DNA of 64,000 bases. Source: Rhodoferax koreense. Lineage in GTDB: Bacteria; Pseudomonadota; Gammaproteobacteria; Burkholderiales; Burkholderiaceae_C. Position 1 is the stretch's first letter, and the number at the start of each line of letters is the position of its first letter. Under the pieces are notes generated by a model. It was given only the letters and a program-made list of their open reading frames with translations, was not told where the DNA came from and did no database searches. This document shows positions 34,190 to 43,242 of the stretch, piece after piece. Where the stretch lies: the NCBI RefSeq assembly GCF_001955695.1, contig NZ_CP019236.1, forward strand, positions 248,001 through 312,000, read 5' to 3'. The position numbers and the translations under genes are program-made.

Positions 34190-35458
34190 TCAGGCCTGGC
34201 GCAGCGCGCCTTCCAGGATGTCCAGCGCCTCGTCGAAGACGGCGTCCTGGATCGTCAATGGAAACAGGAAACGGATGACATTGCCATAGGTGCCGCAGCT
34301 GAGCAGCAGCAGGCCGTGGCCCAATGCATGCGACTGCACCTTCTTCAGGAAATCCACGTCGGGTTCGCCGTCGGCGGGACGGTTGAACTCCACCGCGACC
34401 ATGCCGCCCGGCCCGCGCACGTCGCTGATCTGCGGCACGTCCTTGCGGATGCGATGGAGCCGCGCCTTGAGCTTCTCGCCCAGGCCCTGGGCACGCTCGG
34501 CCAGTTGCTCCTGCGTGATGACATCCAGCACCGCATGCGCCGCCGCCACCGCCAGCGGATTGCCCGCATAGGTGCCGCCCAGGCCGCCGGGCTGGGCCGC
34601 GTCCATGATCTCGGCGCGGCCGCACACGGCCGACAGCGGCATGCCGCCGGCCAGGCTCTTGGCCAGCGTCATCAGGTCGGGCAACACGTCGTAATGCTCC
34701 ATGGCGAACAGCCGGCCGGTGCGTGCGAAGCCGGTCTGCACCTCGTCGGCGATCAGCAGGATGCCATGCGTGTCGCACACCTTGCGCAGTTCGCGCATGA
34801 ATTCGGGCGGCACCATGTAGAAGCCGCCTTCGCCCTGCACCGGCTCGATGATGACGGCGGCCACCCGCGTCGGGTCGATGTCGGCCTTGAACAACTGCTG
34901 CAGCGCCTTGAGCGCGGCATCCACCGTCACGCCGTGCAGTGCGTTCGGAAAGGGCAGGTGGTAGATGTCGCTCGGAAAAGGGCCGAAGCCGACCTTGTAG
35001 GGCGCCACCTTGCCCGTCAGCGCCATGCCCAGCATGGTGCGGCCGTGGAAGCCGCCGCCGAAGGCGATCACGCCCGGCCGGCCGGTGGCGGCGCGCGCGA
35101 TCTTCACGGCGTTTTCCACGGCCTCGGCGCCGGTGCTGAACAACGCTGTCTTCTTCGCGTGCTTGCCGGGCGTGATGGCGTTGATGCGCTCGGCCAGTTC
35201 CACGTAAGAGGCGTAGGGCACGATCTGGTAGGCGGTGTGGGTGAAGCGGTCGAGCTGGGCGCGGATCGCGGCCACCACCTTGGGGTGGCGATGGCCGGTG
35301 TTGAGCACGGCGATGCCGGCGGCGAAGTCGATGTAGCGGCGGCCTTCCACGTCCCACAGTTCGGCGTTCTCGGCGCGGTCGGCGTAGAAGTTGCACATCA
35401 CGCCCACGCCGCGCGGGGTGGCGGCATCCTTGCGTTGTTGCAGGGTCTGGTTGTTCAC
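34190..35458 (-). CDS. gabT: 4-aminobutyrate--2-oxoglutarate transaminase
   Basis: 422 residues, class III PLP aminotransferase that turns GABA into succinate semialdehyde. Visible: YIDFAAGIAVLNTGHRHP, FSTGAEAVENAVKIAR, FGGGFHGRTMLGMALTGK, LIADEVQTGFARTGRLFAMEHY, and LAKSLAGGMPLSA with the PLP Lys. GTG start at 35458 has GAGGA 7 bp upstream and fits the family N-terminus. First gene of the operon. Divergent from the MocR-type regulator. Confidence 0.92.
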   Translation of the reverse strand: MNNQTLQQRKDAATPRGVGVMCNFYADRAENAELWDVEGRRYIDFAAGIAVLNTGHRHPKVVAAIRAQLDRFTHTAYQIVPYASYVELAERINAITPGKHAKKTALFSTGAEAVENAVKIARAATGRPGVIAFGGGFHGRTMLGMALTGKVAPYKVGFGPFPSDIYHLPFPNALHGVTVDAALKALQQLFKADIDPTRVAAVIIEPVQGEGGFYMVPPEFMRELRKVCDTHGILLIADEVQTGFARTGRLFAMEHYDVLPDLMTLAKSLAGGMPLSAVCGRAEIMDAAQPGGLGGTYAGNPLAVAAAHAVLDVITQEQLAERAQGLGEKLKARLHRIRKDVPQISDVRGPGGMVAVEFNRPADGEPDVDFLKKVQSHALGHGLLLLSCGTYGNVIRFLFPLTIQDAVFDEALDILEGALRQA

Positions 35459-35585
35459 TGGATGGTCCTCGGTTCGGCTGGATCGTTGAAGCGTGGCCGG
35501 AGTGTGCGGACTTTCGGTCCTATACTGAAGAACCATTCAGCGCTTTTTCATGGAACCACTTTCTAAGGGTTAGCGAGGAAGAAAC
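35459..35585. promoter_or_regulatory. Divergent gabT / gabR promoter region
   Basis: 127 bp between the divergent genes. Repeated GAACCA(T/C)T occurs at 35530 and 35553 (23 bp apart), and GGTCC...GAACC forms an inverted pair at 35516-35534. These are candidate MocR-type binding sites; known GabR sites are direct repeats. Confidence 0.4.
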
Positions 35586-37091
35586 ATGGATGCCATCCTG
35601 TCCGACTGGCTGCTCGAGCGCCTCGATACCGATGCCCCGGAGCCGGCCTACCGCCAACTCTTCAGGCTGCTGCAGCAGGCCATCCTGTCCGGCCGGCTGG
35701 CCGCCGGCGCCAAGCTGCCGTCGTCGCGCACGCTGGGCGCCGACCTTGCCATCGCGCGCAACACCGTGATCCAGGTCTACGAGCAGTTGCTGGTCGAGGG
35801 CTACGTCGAGACCCAGAGCGGAAGCGGCACCTACGTGGCCGACACCTCGCCCGACCGTGTGGACGAAGGCTCGGCCGGTGCGCCGCGGCGTGCGGTGCGC
35901 GACCGCCATCGCCTGTCGGCGCGCGGCAAACGCACCATCGAACTCAGCGGTGTGTCGAAGCAGCAGTGGGGCGCCTTCATGCCTGGCGTGCCCGATGTGA
36001 CCGAGTTCCCGCTCAAGGCCTGGACCCGCCTGCAAAGCCGCATCTGGCGCAACCCCAAGCCCGAGCTGATGACCTATGCGCCGGGTGGCGGCTACCGGCC
36101 GCTGCGCCGTGCGCTGGCCGACCACCTGCGCGTGGCCCGCTCGGCCAACTGCCAGCCCGAGCAGATCGTCATCACCACCGGCATCCACCAGTCGGTGGAC
36201 CTGGCGGTGCGCCTGCTGTGCGACGTGGGCGACCAGGTGTGGATCGAGGAGCCGTGCTACTGGGGCCTGCGCGGCATCCTGCTGTCTTCAGGGCTCAAGC
36301 TCACGCCGATACCGGTCGATGGCGAAGGCATCAACCCCGACGCGAAGCACCTGGCCAGGCCGCCCCGGCTGATCATCTGCACGCCCTCGCACCAATACCC
36401 GCTGGGCATGGTGATGAGCCTGGCGCGGCGGCGCATGCTGCTGGAGTACGCGCGCCAGCACAACTGCTGGATCATCGAGGACGACTACGACAGCGAATTC
36501 CGCTTCGGCATCCGGCCGCTGGCCTCGCTGCAGGGGCTGGACACCAACGGCCAGGTGATCTACCTCTCCAGCTTCAGCAAGACCCTGTTTCCCGGGATGC
36601 GCGTGGGCTACATGGCCGTGCCCGCGCCGCTGGCCGACCTGTTCTCGCTGGGCCTGGCCGAGCTGTACCGCGAGGGCCAGCTGATGCAACAGGCGGTGCT
36701 GGCGGAGTTCATCGACGAGGGCTACCTGAATTCGCACATTCGGCGCATGCGCGGCCTGTACGCCGAGCGGCGCAGCCTGCTGATCGCCGCCGTGCAGCGC
36801 CGCTTCGGCGACGCCCTGCCGGTGATGGGCGACGAGGCCGGCTTGCACCTGGTGCTGGGCCTGCCGCACCTGCGCGACGACTGGGCCGTGTGCCGCACGG
36901 CCATGGAACGCGGCATCATCGCCCGGCCGCTGAGCGCCTATTACAGTGTGGCCAAGGCGGCGCAGGTGGGGCTGCTGCTGGGTTACGGTTGTGTGCCCAA
37001 TGAAAAGATCGGGCCGGCTTTCGACACCCTGGCCGATGTGATCGAGGAAGTCAGCAAAGCGGGGCGCAAGACGCGGCGCAGCGTGGCTTGA
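35586..37091 (+). CDS. gabR: MocR/GabR-type regulator (GntR HTH + aminotransferase domain)
   Basis: 501 residues. Winged helix at about 15-85 (YRQLFRLLQQAILSGRLAAGAKLPSSRTLGADLAIARNTVIQVYEQLLVEGYVE), a linker, then a fold-type I aminotransferase domain with YAPGGGYRPLRRALADHL, WIIEDDYDSEFRF and the PLP Lys in YLSSFSKTLFPGMRVGY. MocR proteins sense PLP plus an amino compound; GabR of Bacillus uses GABA to activate gabTD. Divergence from gabT supports this role. PdxR-like alternatives are less likely given the neighbours. Confidence 0.9.
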   Translation: MDAILSDWLLERLDTDAPEPAYRQLFRLLQQAILSGRLAAGAKLPSSRTLGADLAIARNTVIQVYEQLLVEGYVETQSGSGTYVADTSPDRVDEGSAGAPRRAVRDRHRLSARGKRTIELSGVSKQQWGAFMPGVPDVTEFPLKAWTRLQSRIWRNPKPELMTYAPGGGYRPLRRALADHLRVARSANCQPEQIVITTGIHQSVDLAVRLLCDVGDQVWIEEPCYWGLRGILLSSGLKLTPIPVDGEGINPDAKHLARPPRLIICTPSHQYPLGMVMSLARRRMLLEYARQHNCWIIEDDYDSEFRFGIRPLASLQGLDTNGQVIYLSSFSKTLFPGMRVGYMAVPAPLADLFSLGLAELYREGQLMQQAVLAEFIDEGYLNSHIRRMRGLYAERRSLLIAAVQRRFGDALPVMGDEAGLHLVLGLPHLRDDWAVCRTAMERGIIARPLSAYYSVAKAAQVGLLLGYGCVPNEKIGPAFDTLADVIEEVSKAGRKTRRSVA

Positions 37092-37151
37092 ACGACTGCG
37101 AAGCCACACGTCGGACCGCCAGCACGGGGTGCTCGTCAACCTTCTGTGCGT

Positions 37152-38093
37152 TCACTGGTCGTCGAACGGCGCGAATACCTCCGCCACCCAATCGACGAAC
37201 AGCCGGATCTTGGCGGCCAGATGCCGATTGCTCGCATAAAGCACGTGAAAGGGTTGACGCGGCCGGGTCCAGTCGTCGAGCACAGTGCGGAGCCGGCCGC
37301 TTTCGAGGTGAGGGGCCGCCATGAACTTGAACGCCTGCCCGATGCCGACGCCAGCGAGCAGCGCGCTCAGGTGGGCCGTGCTTTCGTTGACCGCCACCTC
37401 CACCTGACCGTGCACCAGCACCTGCTCGCCGCCCTTGTGGAACTCGAGCGGGAAGGCTCTGCCGGTGAGCGACGAGAAGTAACCGGCGATGGCGTGGCCC
37501 GGGACACGTGTCTTGTCTGTCGCATCAGCCGCGCGCGGCATCAGTTCATGCGGGTGACTCGGGATGCCCCGCGCCTTTAGATAGAGCGGGCTCGCGCAGG
37601 TGACCCAATCCATGTTGGCGATGCGTCGCGCCACCAGCGATGTGTCGACCAGCGCGCCACCGCGAATGGCACAGTCCACGCCTTCGCCGATCAGGTCGAT
37701 CGGACGGTCGCTCACACCAAGATCGACGTGCAGGTCCGGATAACGCGCACGAAAGCTCGGCAGGGCGGGAATCAGGATCATGTTGGCCAGCACGGACCCC
37801 ACGTCGATGCGAATGCGCCCTTGCGGCCTGGCCCGTGCACGGGCCGCGTTCTCGTCCATGTCTTCGAGCTCGCCAATCAGATGTTTGGCGCGTTCGTAAT
37901 AGGCGGTTCCCTCCGGCGTGACGTTGATGCGCCGTGTCGTCCGATGCAGCAGCTTGGTGCCCAGGTGGCGTTCCAGGTCCTGCACCAGCTTGGTCACGGT
38001 GGGGCGCGGAATGTTCATCGAGTCCGCGGCTTTCGAGAATGCGCCCGACTCGGCAATCCGCACAAATACACGCAGGGCAAGCAGTTGGTCCAT
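37152..38093 (-). CDS. LysR-family transcriptional regulator
   Basis: 313 residues. Winged helix 1-62 (MDQLLALRVFVRIAESGAFSKAADSMNIPRPTVTKLVQDLE), then the periplasmic-binding-protein-like effector domain. Divergent from the SDR gene at 38222, and so its likely regulator; the 128-bp gap contains CCATGAA near 38121 and CATGAA near 38169 as possible half sites. Effector unknown. Confidence 0.92.
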   Translation of the reverse strand: MDQLLALRVFVRIAESGAFSKAADSMNIPRPTVTKLVQDLERHLGTKLLHRTTRRINVTPEGTAYYERAKHLIGELEDMDENAARARARPQGRIRIDVGSVLANMILIPALPSFRARYPDLHVDLGVSDRPIDLIGEGVDCAIRGGALVDTSLVARRIANMDWVTCASPLYLKARGIPSHPHELMPRAADATDKTRVPGHAIAGYFSSLTGRAFPLEFHKGGEQVLVHGQVEVAVNESTAHLSALLAGVGIGQAFKFMAAPHLESGRLRTVLDDWTRPRQPFHVLYASNRHLAAKIRLFVDWVAEVFAPFDDQ

Positions 38094-38221
38094 GGGGGCA
38101 GTGGTGGTTTTTATGGCGGTAATTATTCACAGCCATGAAATAAGAAGTCAAATTTTTCATCTTTATCCATGGCCATGAATTACCTAGACTGCAACCACCT
38201 TATCAACCACTGGAGCATTTC

Positions 38222-38986
38222 ATGGGCAACAAACTCTCGGGCAAAGTCGCCATCGTCACCGGCGGCACCACCGGCATCGGCCTCGCGGCAGCGAAGGCCT
38301 TCGCGTCGGAAGGCGCGTTCGTCTACATCACCGGCCGTCGCCAGGCCGAGCTGGATGCGGCCGTGGCCGCCATCGGTCAGAACGCGATCGGCGTCCGGGC
38401 CGATTCGACCAAGCTCGACGACCTGGATCGCCTCTACGACACGGTACAGGCCCATCACGGCCGCCTCGATGTGTTGTATGCGAACGCGGGTGGCGGAGAG
38501 ATGCTGGCGCTCGGCGCCATCACCGAGGCGCACTTCGATCAAACTTTCCATCGCAACGTGAAGGCCGTCGTGTTCACGGTGCAGAAGGCGCTGCCCTTGC
38601 TCGAGAAGGCGGCGAACGGCGCTTCCGTCATCCTGGCCGGTTCGACAACAAGCATCAAGGGCACGGCGAACTTCAGCATCTACAGCGCGACCAAGGCCGC
38701 CGTCCGCAACCTCGCCCGCAGCTGGGTGCTGGACCTGAAAGGCCGCGCGATCCGCATCAACACCCTGTCGCCCGGTCCGATCCACACGCCAGGCCTGGTC
38801 GAACTCGCAGGGACTGACGTAGTCCAGCAGCAGGGCTTGCTCGATTACCTGACCTCGCAGATTCCGATCGGGCGCATCGGGCAACCCGACGACGTTGCCA
38901 ACGCCGCGGTGTTTCTTGCTTCCGACGATTCGTCGTTCATCACCGGCATCGAGTTGTTCGCCGATGGCGGCCTCGCTCAGGTTTGA
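38222..38986 (+). CDS. SDR-family oxidoreductase
   Basis: 254 residues, classical short-chain dehydrogenase. Cofactor motif TGGTTGIG (12-19), NAGGG near residue 90, catalytic YSATK (Y154, K158) and [15 protein letters not shown] at the end of strand 2 suggests NADP preference. Substrate unknown. Followed 22 bp later by a SnoaL-like gene and divergent from a LysR regulator, a very common proteobacterial arrangement. Confidence 0.92.
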   Translation: MGNKLSGKVAIVTGGTTGIGLAAAKAFASEGAFVYITGRRQAELDAAVAAIGQNAIGVRADSTKLDDLDRLYDTVQAHHGRLDVLYANAGGGEMLALGAITEAHFDQTFHRNVKAVVFTVQKALPLLEKAANGASVILAGSTTSIKGTANFSIYSATKAAVRNLARSWVLDLKGRAIRINTLSPGPIHTPGLVELAGTDVVQQQGLLDYLTSQIPIGRIGQPDDVANAAVFLASDDSSFITGIELFADGGLAQV

Positions 38987-39008
38987 GCCGACCTCACAAG
39001 GACCCAAC

Positions 39009-39389
39009 ATGAAAACCGCATTGCAACTGCTTCAGGCCTACCTCGACAACGTACAGACACCCGCAGTGTCTGCGGCGCAGTTCTCGGAAAACGGCGTTCT
39101 TGAACTGCCGACAGTGAACGCGCACGCGGAAGGTCCAGCGGCCGTCGAGATGCTGCTCACCGGCCTCCTCGCCAAAGTGCCCGACTTCCGCTTCAAGAAC
39201 CTCAAAGTCTGGATCGAAACGCCCGACAAGGTCTTTGCGGAATACTCTGTCGAAGCGCTGGTGGTCGATACGGGCAAGGTCTATCAACAGACCTACGCCG
39301 GTCTGCTGATCGCAGAGAACGGCAAGATCAAGCTGCTGCGAGAAGCGCTGGACACGGCCGCCGCAGCGCGGGCGTTCAGCAAGGACTGA
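39009..39389 (+). CDS. SnoaL-like / NTF2-like protein
   Basis: 126 residues from ATG 39009. MKTALQLLQAYLDNVQTPAVSAAQFSENGVLELP ... RFKNLKVWIETPDKVFAEYSVEALV...YQQTYAGLLIAENGKIKLLREALD has the alpha+beta cone layout of the SnoaL/NTF2 fold. Probably co-transcribed with the SDR gene and acting on the same unknown small molecule. Confidence 0.85.
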   Translation: MKTALQLLQAYLDNVQTPAVSAAQFSENGVLELPTVNAHAEGPAAVEMLLTGLLAKVPDFRFKNLKVWIETPDKVFAEYSVEALVVDTGKVYQQTYAGLLIAENGKIKLLREALDTAAAARAFSKD

Positions 39390-39423
39390 CTCAGCGCTGG
39401 GTTGACGGCATCCCCCCTGGTGT

Positions 39424-40257
39424 TCAGATGACCATGTCGTATTCGACGGTCAGCGGTGCGTGGTCGCTGAACTTCACGTCCTTGTAGATGTGTTCGCTGC
39501 GCGCCAGCGCCGCCGTGGCGGGTGTCGCCAGGTGGTAGTCGAGCCGCCATCCCACGTTGTTCGCATACGCCTGGCCGCGGTTGCTCCACCAGGTGTAGGC
39601 GGTGTCGGTGGTGTCGGGTTGCAGCAGGCGGTAGACGTCGACCAGGCCCAGGCCGTCGGCGGCCAGCGGGTCGAGGTCGGCACGGGCCAGCAGGTGGGTC
39701 ATCCAGGCGCGCTCCTCGGGCAGGAAGCCGCTGTTCTTCTGGTTGCTGCGCCAGTTCTTCAGATCCATTTCGCGGTGCGCGATGTTCACGTCGCCGCACA
39801 GGATGAACTCACGCGTGGCCTTGAGCCGCGCCAGGTGCGGCAGGAACTCCGCGAGGAAGCGGAATTTGGCCTGCTGGCGCAGTTCACCCGAGGAGCCGCT
39901 GGGGAAATAGCAGCTGATGACCGATAGCTTGCGCGTCGGCGTGTCGAAGCGCAACTCCACATACCGGCCTTCGGCGTCGAATTCGGCCGACCCATAGCCC
40001 GTCACGACCTCGCTCGGCACATGCTTGCTGTACACGGCCACGCCCGAATACCCCTTCTTCTCGGCGAAGTGGAAATGGCCCTGCAGGCCGGCCAGTTGTT
40101 CGAAGCGGCCGCGCACGTCGGCGGCCTGGGCCTTGACTTCCTGGACACAAATACAATCTGGGCCGGTCGCGGCAATCCAGGCTTCGACACCCTTGGTGGT
40201 GGCGGAGCGGATGCCGTTGAGATTGAGGCTGGTTAACTTGAACAAGGACTTCTCCAT
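39424..40257 (-). CDS. xth: Exodeoxyribonuclease III (AP endonuclease)
   Basis: 277 residues. Xth family: LTSLNLNGIRSA, CVQEVKAQ (metal Glu), GYSGVAVYSK, LCGDVNIAHREMDLKN (Asp/Asn), DYHLATP and SDHAPLTVEYD (catalytic Asp-His). Repairs abasic sites and removes 3' blocks. The ATG at 40257 overlaps the start codon of pyrE on the other strand in CCATGG; no good ribosome-binding site is visible, so the start could lie slightly inside. Confidence 0.92.
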   Translation of the reverse strand: MEKSLFKLTSLNLNGIRSATTKGVEAWIAATGPDCICVQEVKAQAADVRGRFEQLAGLQGHFHFAEKKGYSGVAVYSKHVPSEVVTGYGSAEFDAEGRYVELRFDTPTRKLSVISCYFPSGSSGELRQQAKFRFLAEFLPHLARLKATREFILCGDVNIAHREMDLKNWRSNQKNSGFLPEERAWMTHLLARADLDPLAADGLGLVDVYRLLQPDTTDTAYTWWSNRGQAYANNVGWRLDYHLATPATAALARSEHIYKDVKFSDHAPLTVEYDMVI

Positions 40258-40963
40258 GGTTGGCAAAACGGACAAAGCGGACGCGGCGCAGGATGCGCTG
40301 GCCCAGGAATTCGTGCAATTCTCCGTTGATTCCGGCGTGCTGCGTTTTGGCGAGTTCAAGACCAAGGCCGGCCGCATGAGCCCCTATTTCTTCAATTCCG
40401 GCCTGTTCGACGACGGCGCCAAGCTGGGTCGGCTCGCCGCCTTCTATGCCAAGCGGCTGCTGGCCAGCGGCATCGAGTTCGACATGGTGTTCGGCCCGGC
40501 CTACAAGGGCATTCCCTTGGGCGCGGCCGTGGCCATCGAACTGGCACGGCTGGGCCGCAACGTGCCGTTTGCCTACAACCGCAAGGAAGCCAAGGCGCAT
40601 GGCGAAGGCGGCTCGCTGGTCGGCGCGCCGCTCAAGGGCCGCGTGCTGATCGTGGACGACGTGATGTCTGCCGGCACGGCGGTGCGCGAATCGATTGCCA
40701 TCATCCAGGCCGCTGGCGCCACGGCGCATGCGGTGGCCATCGCCCTCGACCGGCAGGAGATGGCCACCGAGAACGGCCAGGATGTGCCGCACAGCGCGGT
40801 GCAATATGTGCGTGATACCCTGGGGCTGCAGGTGTGCGCGATTGCGAAGCTGGCCGATTTATTGCAGTATCTGGCCCTTCATGGCAAGGACGGCCTCGGC
40901 GCACACCACGCCGCAGTTTTGGCCTATCGACAACGTTACGGTGTGGACCAAGGAACTATGTGA
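40256..40963 (+). CDS. pyrE: Orotate phosphoribosyltransferase
   Basis: 235 residues, type I PRTase converting orotate and PRPP to OMP in pyrimidine synthesis. FGEFKTKAGRMSPYFFNSG (substrate loop), GPAYKGIPLG, AYNRKEAKAHGEGG, and the PRPP motif VLIVDDVMSAGTAVRES. Start ATG 40256 follows AAGGACTTCTCC. Stop overlaps the next gene (ATGTGA). Confidence 0.95.
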   Translation: MVGKTDKADAAQDALAQEFVQFSVDSGVLRFGEFKTKAGRMSPYFFNSGLFDDGAKLGRLAAFYAKRLLASGIEFDMVFGPAYKGIPLGAAVAIELARLGRNVPFAYNRKEAKAHGEGGSLVGAPLKGRVLIVDDVMSAGTAVRESIAIIQAAGATAHAVAIALDRQEMATENGQDVPHSAVQYVRDTLGLQVCAIAKLADLLQYLALHGKDGLGAHHAAVLAYRQRYGVDQGTM

Positions 40964-41583
40964 CTCGGTGGACTCGGTATGGCGCGGCGGCGCTTGTTTG
41001 CAGCGGCTTTCTTTGCCAGGTCTTGGCGCAGAGCATCTACCGCTGCACCGACGCGCGCGGCAACAAACTCACTTCCGACCGGCCGATTCCCGAGTGCCTG
41101 GATCGCGAGCAGAACGAGCTCAACCCCAGCGGCACGGTGAAGCGCAGTGTCGGCCCGTCGCTCACCGCGAGCGAACGCGAACGCATCGAGGCCCAGCAGA
41201 AAAAGGATGCCGAGGAAAAGGTGCGCGTCAATGAGGAACGCCGCCGCAACCGTGCGTTGCTGATGCGTTACCAGGACCAGGCCGCGCACGACCGGGAGCG
41301 CGCCGATGCGCTCAAGCAGGTCGACGAAGTCATCGCCGCCGCCAACAAGCGCCTGGCCGAACTCGACAAACAGAACGAGGCCATCAACGCCGAACTCGAG
41401 TTCTACAAGAACGACCCCGCCAAGGCCCCGCCGAAGCTGCGCCGCCAGATCGCCGAACACGAGGACAGCGTGCGCGCACAGCAGCGCTTCATCGCCGACC
41501 AGACGCTGGAGAAGAAACGCGTGAACGACCGTTTCGACGAGGAACTGGCGCGGCTCAAGCCGCTGTGGGCCGGCGCACGCTGA
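40960..41583 (+). CDS. DUF4124-domain exported protein with coiled coil
   Basis: 207 residues from GTG 40960, which follows AAGGAACT and overlaps the pyrE stop. Signal peptide YGAAALVCSGFLCQVLA, then the DUF4124 core QSIYRCTDARGNKLTSDRPIPEC (about 27-50), then a long charged coiled coil (about 70-200, ERERIEAQQKKDAEEK onwards). Found next to pyrE in relatives. Envelope function unknown. Confidence 0.88.
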   Translation: MTRWTRYGAAALVCSGFLCQVLAQSIYRCTDARGNKLTSDRPIPECLDREQNELNPSGTVKRSVGPSLTASERERIEAQQKKDAEEKVRVNEERRRNRALLMRYQDQAAHDRERADALKQVDEVIAAANKRLAELDKQNEAINAELEFYKNDPAKAPPKLRRQIAEHEDSVRAQQRFIADQTLEKKRVNDRFDEELARLKPLWAGAR

Positions 41584-41586
41584 GCG

Positions 41587-41605
41587 CCCACCGTTTTTGG
41601 GTGGG
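41587..41605 (+). terminator. Possible hairpin after the pyrE unit
   Basis: CCCACC-GTTTTTG-GGTGGG starting 3 bp after the stop codon; only TCTCT follows, so it is a weak intrinsic terminator candidate. Confidence 0.4.
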
Positions 41606-41659
41606 TCTCTACCTCCGTAGGAGGCTGGGCCCGAGCGTATTCAGGCTGAGCCCCCAACC

Positions 41660-41754
41660 CCGTTCGTGCTGAGCCTGTCGACGCACCGTCGCCGTCCATC
41701 CTTCGACAGGCTCAGGACGAACGGAGTGGCCTTCGACGGGCTCAGGACGAACGG
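41660..41754. repeat. Dispersed palindromic repeats (TTCGACAGGCTCAGGACGAACGG type)
   Basis: One unit CCGTTCGTGCTGAGCCTGTCGA (41660 on), and two inverted units starting CTTCGAC(A/G)GGCTCAGGACGAA at 41701 and 41731. Related units are at 52658-52712 and inside the 125-bp repeats. It sits between the convergent DUF4124 and gatB genes. Confidence 0.8.
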
Positions 41755-41778
41755 GATGTCAGGGCAAAGGGGCGGGCG

Positions 41779-43239
41779 CTAGCCCAAGCGGGCCTTCAAC
41801 AACTCGTTGACCTGCGTCGGATTGGCCTTGCCCTTGCTGGCCTTCATGATCTGGCCGACCAGCGCGTTGAAGGCCTTGTCCTTGCCGGCGCGGTACTCTT
41901 CCACGTTCTTTGCATTGGCCGCAATGACTTCGTCGACGATGGCTTCCAGGGCACCGCTGTCGTTCATCTGCTTCAGGCCCTTGGCCTCGATGATGGTGTC
42001 CACTTCACCGCCATCCGTCCACAACACGTCGAACACCTGGCGTGCCGCACTGTTGGAGATCGTGCCATCGGCGATGCGTTGGAGCATCTGCGCCAGGCGC
42101 CCGGCGTCGACGGGCGCCTGCGCGATGTCCAGCTCGCCCGCATTGAGCCGGCGCGAGATCTCGCCCATGATCCAGTTGCTGGCCAGCTTGGCCTGGCCGC
42201 TGGCCTTGGCCGCGGCTTCGAAATACGCGCTCATCGCCTTGCTCTGTGTGAGCGAGGCGGCGTCGTAGTCCGACAGCCCATAGTCCTTGACGAAACGCGC
42301 CGCCATCACCCGCGGCAGCTCGGCCATCTCGGCGCGCACACGCTCCACCCATTCCGGCGCCACCACCAGCGGCGGCAGGTCCGGGTCGGGGAAGTAGCGG
42401 TAGTCCGCCGCGTCTTCCTTGGTGCGCATGGCGCGGGTCTCGCCAGTGTCTGGGTTGAACAGCACCGTGGCCTGCTGGATGGCGTGGCCGTCTTCCAGTT
42501 GCTCGATCTGCCAGCGCACCTCGTAGTCGATGGCCTGCTGCATGAACTTGAAGCTGTTCAGGTTCTTGATCTCGCGGCGCGTGCCCAGAGGCTCGCCGGG
42601 CTTGCGCACCGACACGTTCGCGTCGCAGCGGAAGCTGCCTTCCTGCATGTTGCCGTCGCAGATCCCGATCCAGGTGACGATCTTGTGCAGTTCCTTGGCA
42701 TAGGCCACGGCCTCGGCGCTGGAGCGCATGTCGGGCTCGGTCACGATCTCCAAGAGCGGCGTGCCCGCGCGGTTCAGGTCGATGCCGGTCTGCCCCACGA
42801 AGTCCTCGTGCAATGACTTGCCGGCGTCTTCTTCCAGATGCGCGCGCACCAGGCGCACGGTCTTCTTTTCGTCCCCCAGATAGAACTCGACCGCACCGCC
42901 CTGCACCACGGGGATCTCGAACTGGCTGATCTGGTAGCCCTTGGGTAGGTCCGGGTAGAAGTAGTTCTTGCGTGCGAACACGCTGCGCGGCGCAATGGTG
43001 GAGCCCAGCGCCAGGCCGAGCTGGATGGCACGTTCGACGGCGCCCTTGTTCATCACCGGCAGCGTGCCCGGCAGCGCGATGTCGACCGCGCAGGCCTGGG
43101 TGTTCGGCTCGGCGCCGAAAGCGGTCGATGCGCGGCTGAAGATCTTGCTTTGCGTGGAGAGCTGGGCATGGGTCTCGAAGCCGATCACGACTTCGTAGCC
43201 GTGCACCAGCAGGCTGCTTGTTTTGCTTGTGGTCGTCAT
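41779..43239 (-). CDS. gatB: Asp/Glu-tRNA amidotransferase subunit B
   Basis: 486 residues. [20 protein letters not shown] at the N-terminus, [37 protein letters not shown] and [11 protein letters not shown] are the GatB catalytic-core signatures (kinase-like activation of the mischarged tRNA). The C-terminal YqeY-like tail ends [11 protein letters not shown]. Together with GatA and GatC it makes Gln-tRNA and/or Asn-tRNA. 3 bp after gatA. Confidence 0.96.
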   Translation of the reverse strand: MTTTSKTSSLLVHGYEVVIGFETHAQLSTQSKIFSRASTAFGAEPNTQACAVDIALPGTLPVMNKGAVERAIQLGLALGSTIAPRSVFARKNYFYPDLPKGYQISQFEIPVVQGGAVEFYLGDEKKTVRLVRAHLEEDAGKSLHEDFVGQTGIDLNRAGTPLLEIVTEPDMRSSAEAVAYAKELHKIVTWIGICDGNMQEGSFRCDANVSVRKPGEPLGTRREIKNLNSFKFMQQAIDYEVRWQIEQLEDGHAIQQATVLFNPDTGETRAMRTKEDAADYRYFPDPDLPPLVVAPEWVERVRAEMAELPRVMAARFVKDYGLSDYDAASLTQSKAMSAYFEAAAKASGQAKLASNWIMGEISRRLNAGELDIAQAPVDAGRLAQMLQRIADGTISNSAARQVFDVLWTDGGEVDTIIEAKGLKQMNDSGALEAIVDEVIAANAKNVEEYRAGKDKAFNALVGQIMKASKGKANPTQVNELLKARLG

Positions 43240-43242
43240 TTT

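Noticed and set aside
33060..35396. 778-codon minus-strand frame reading through gabT and the ATPase gene
   Set aside because: Only the last 368 codons are the ATPase; the rest is a shadow of gabT in another frame with Arg/Gly-rich composition.
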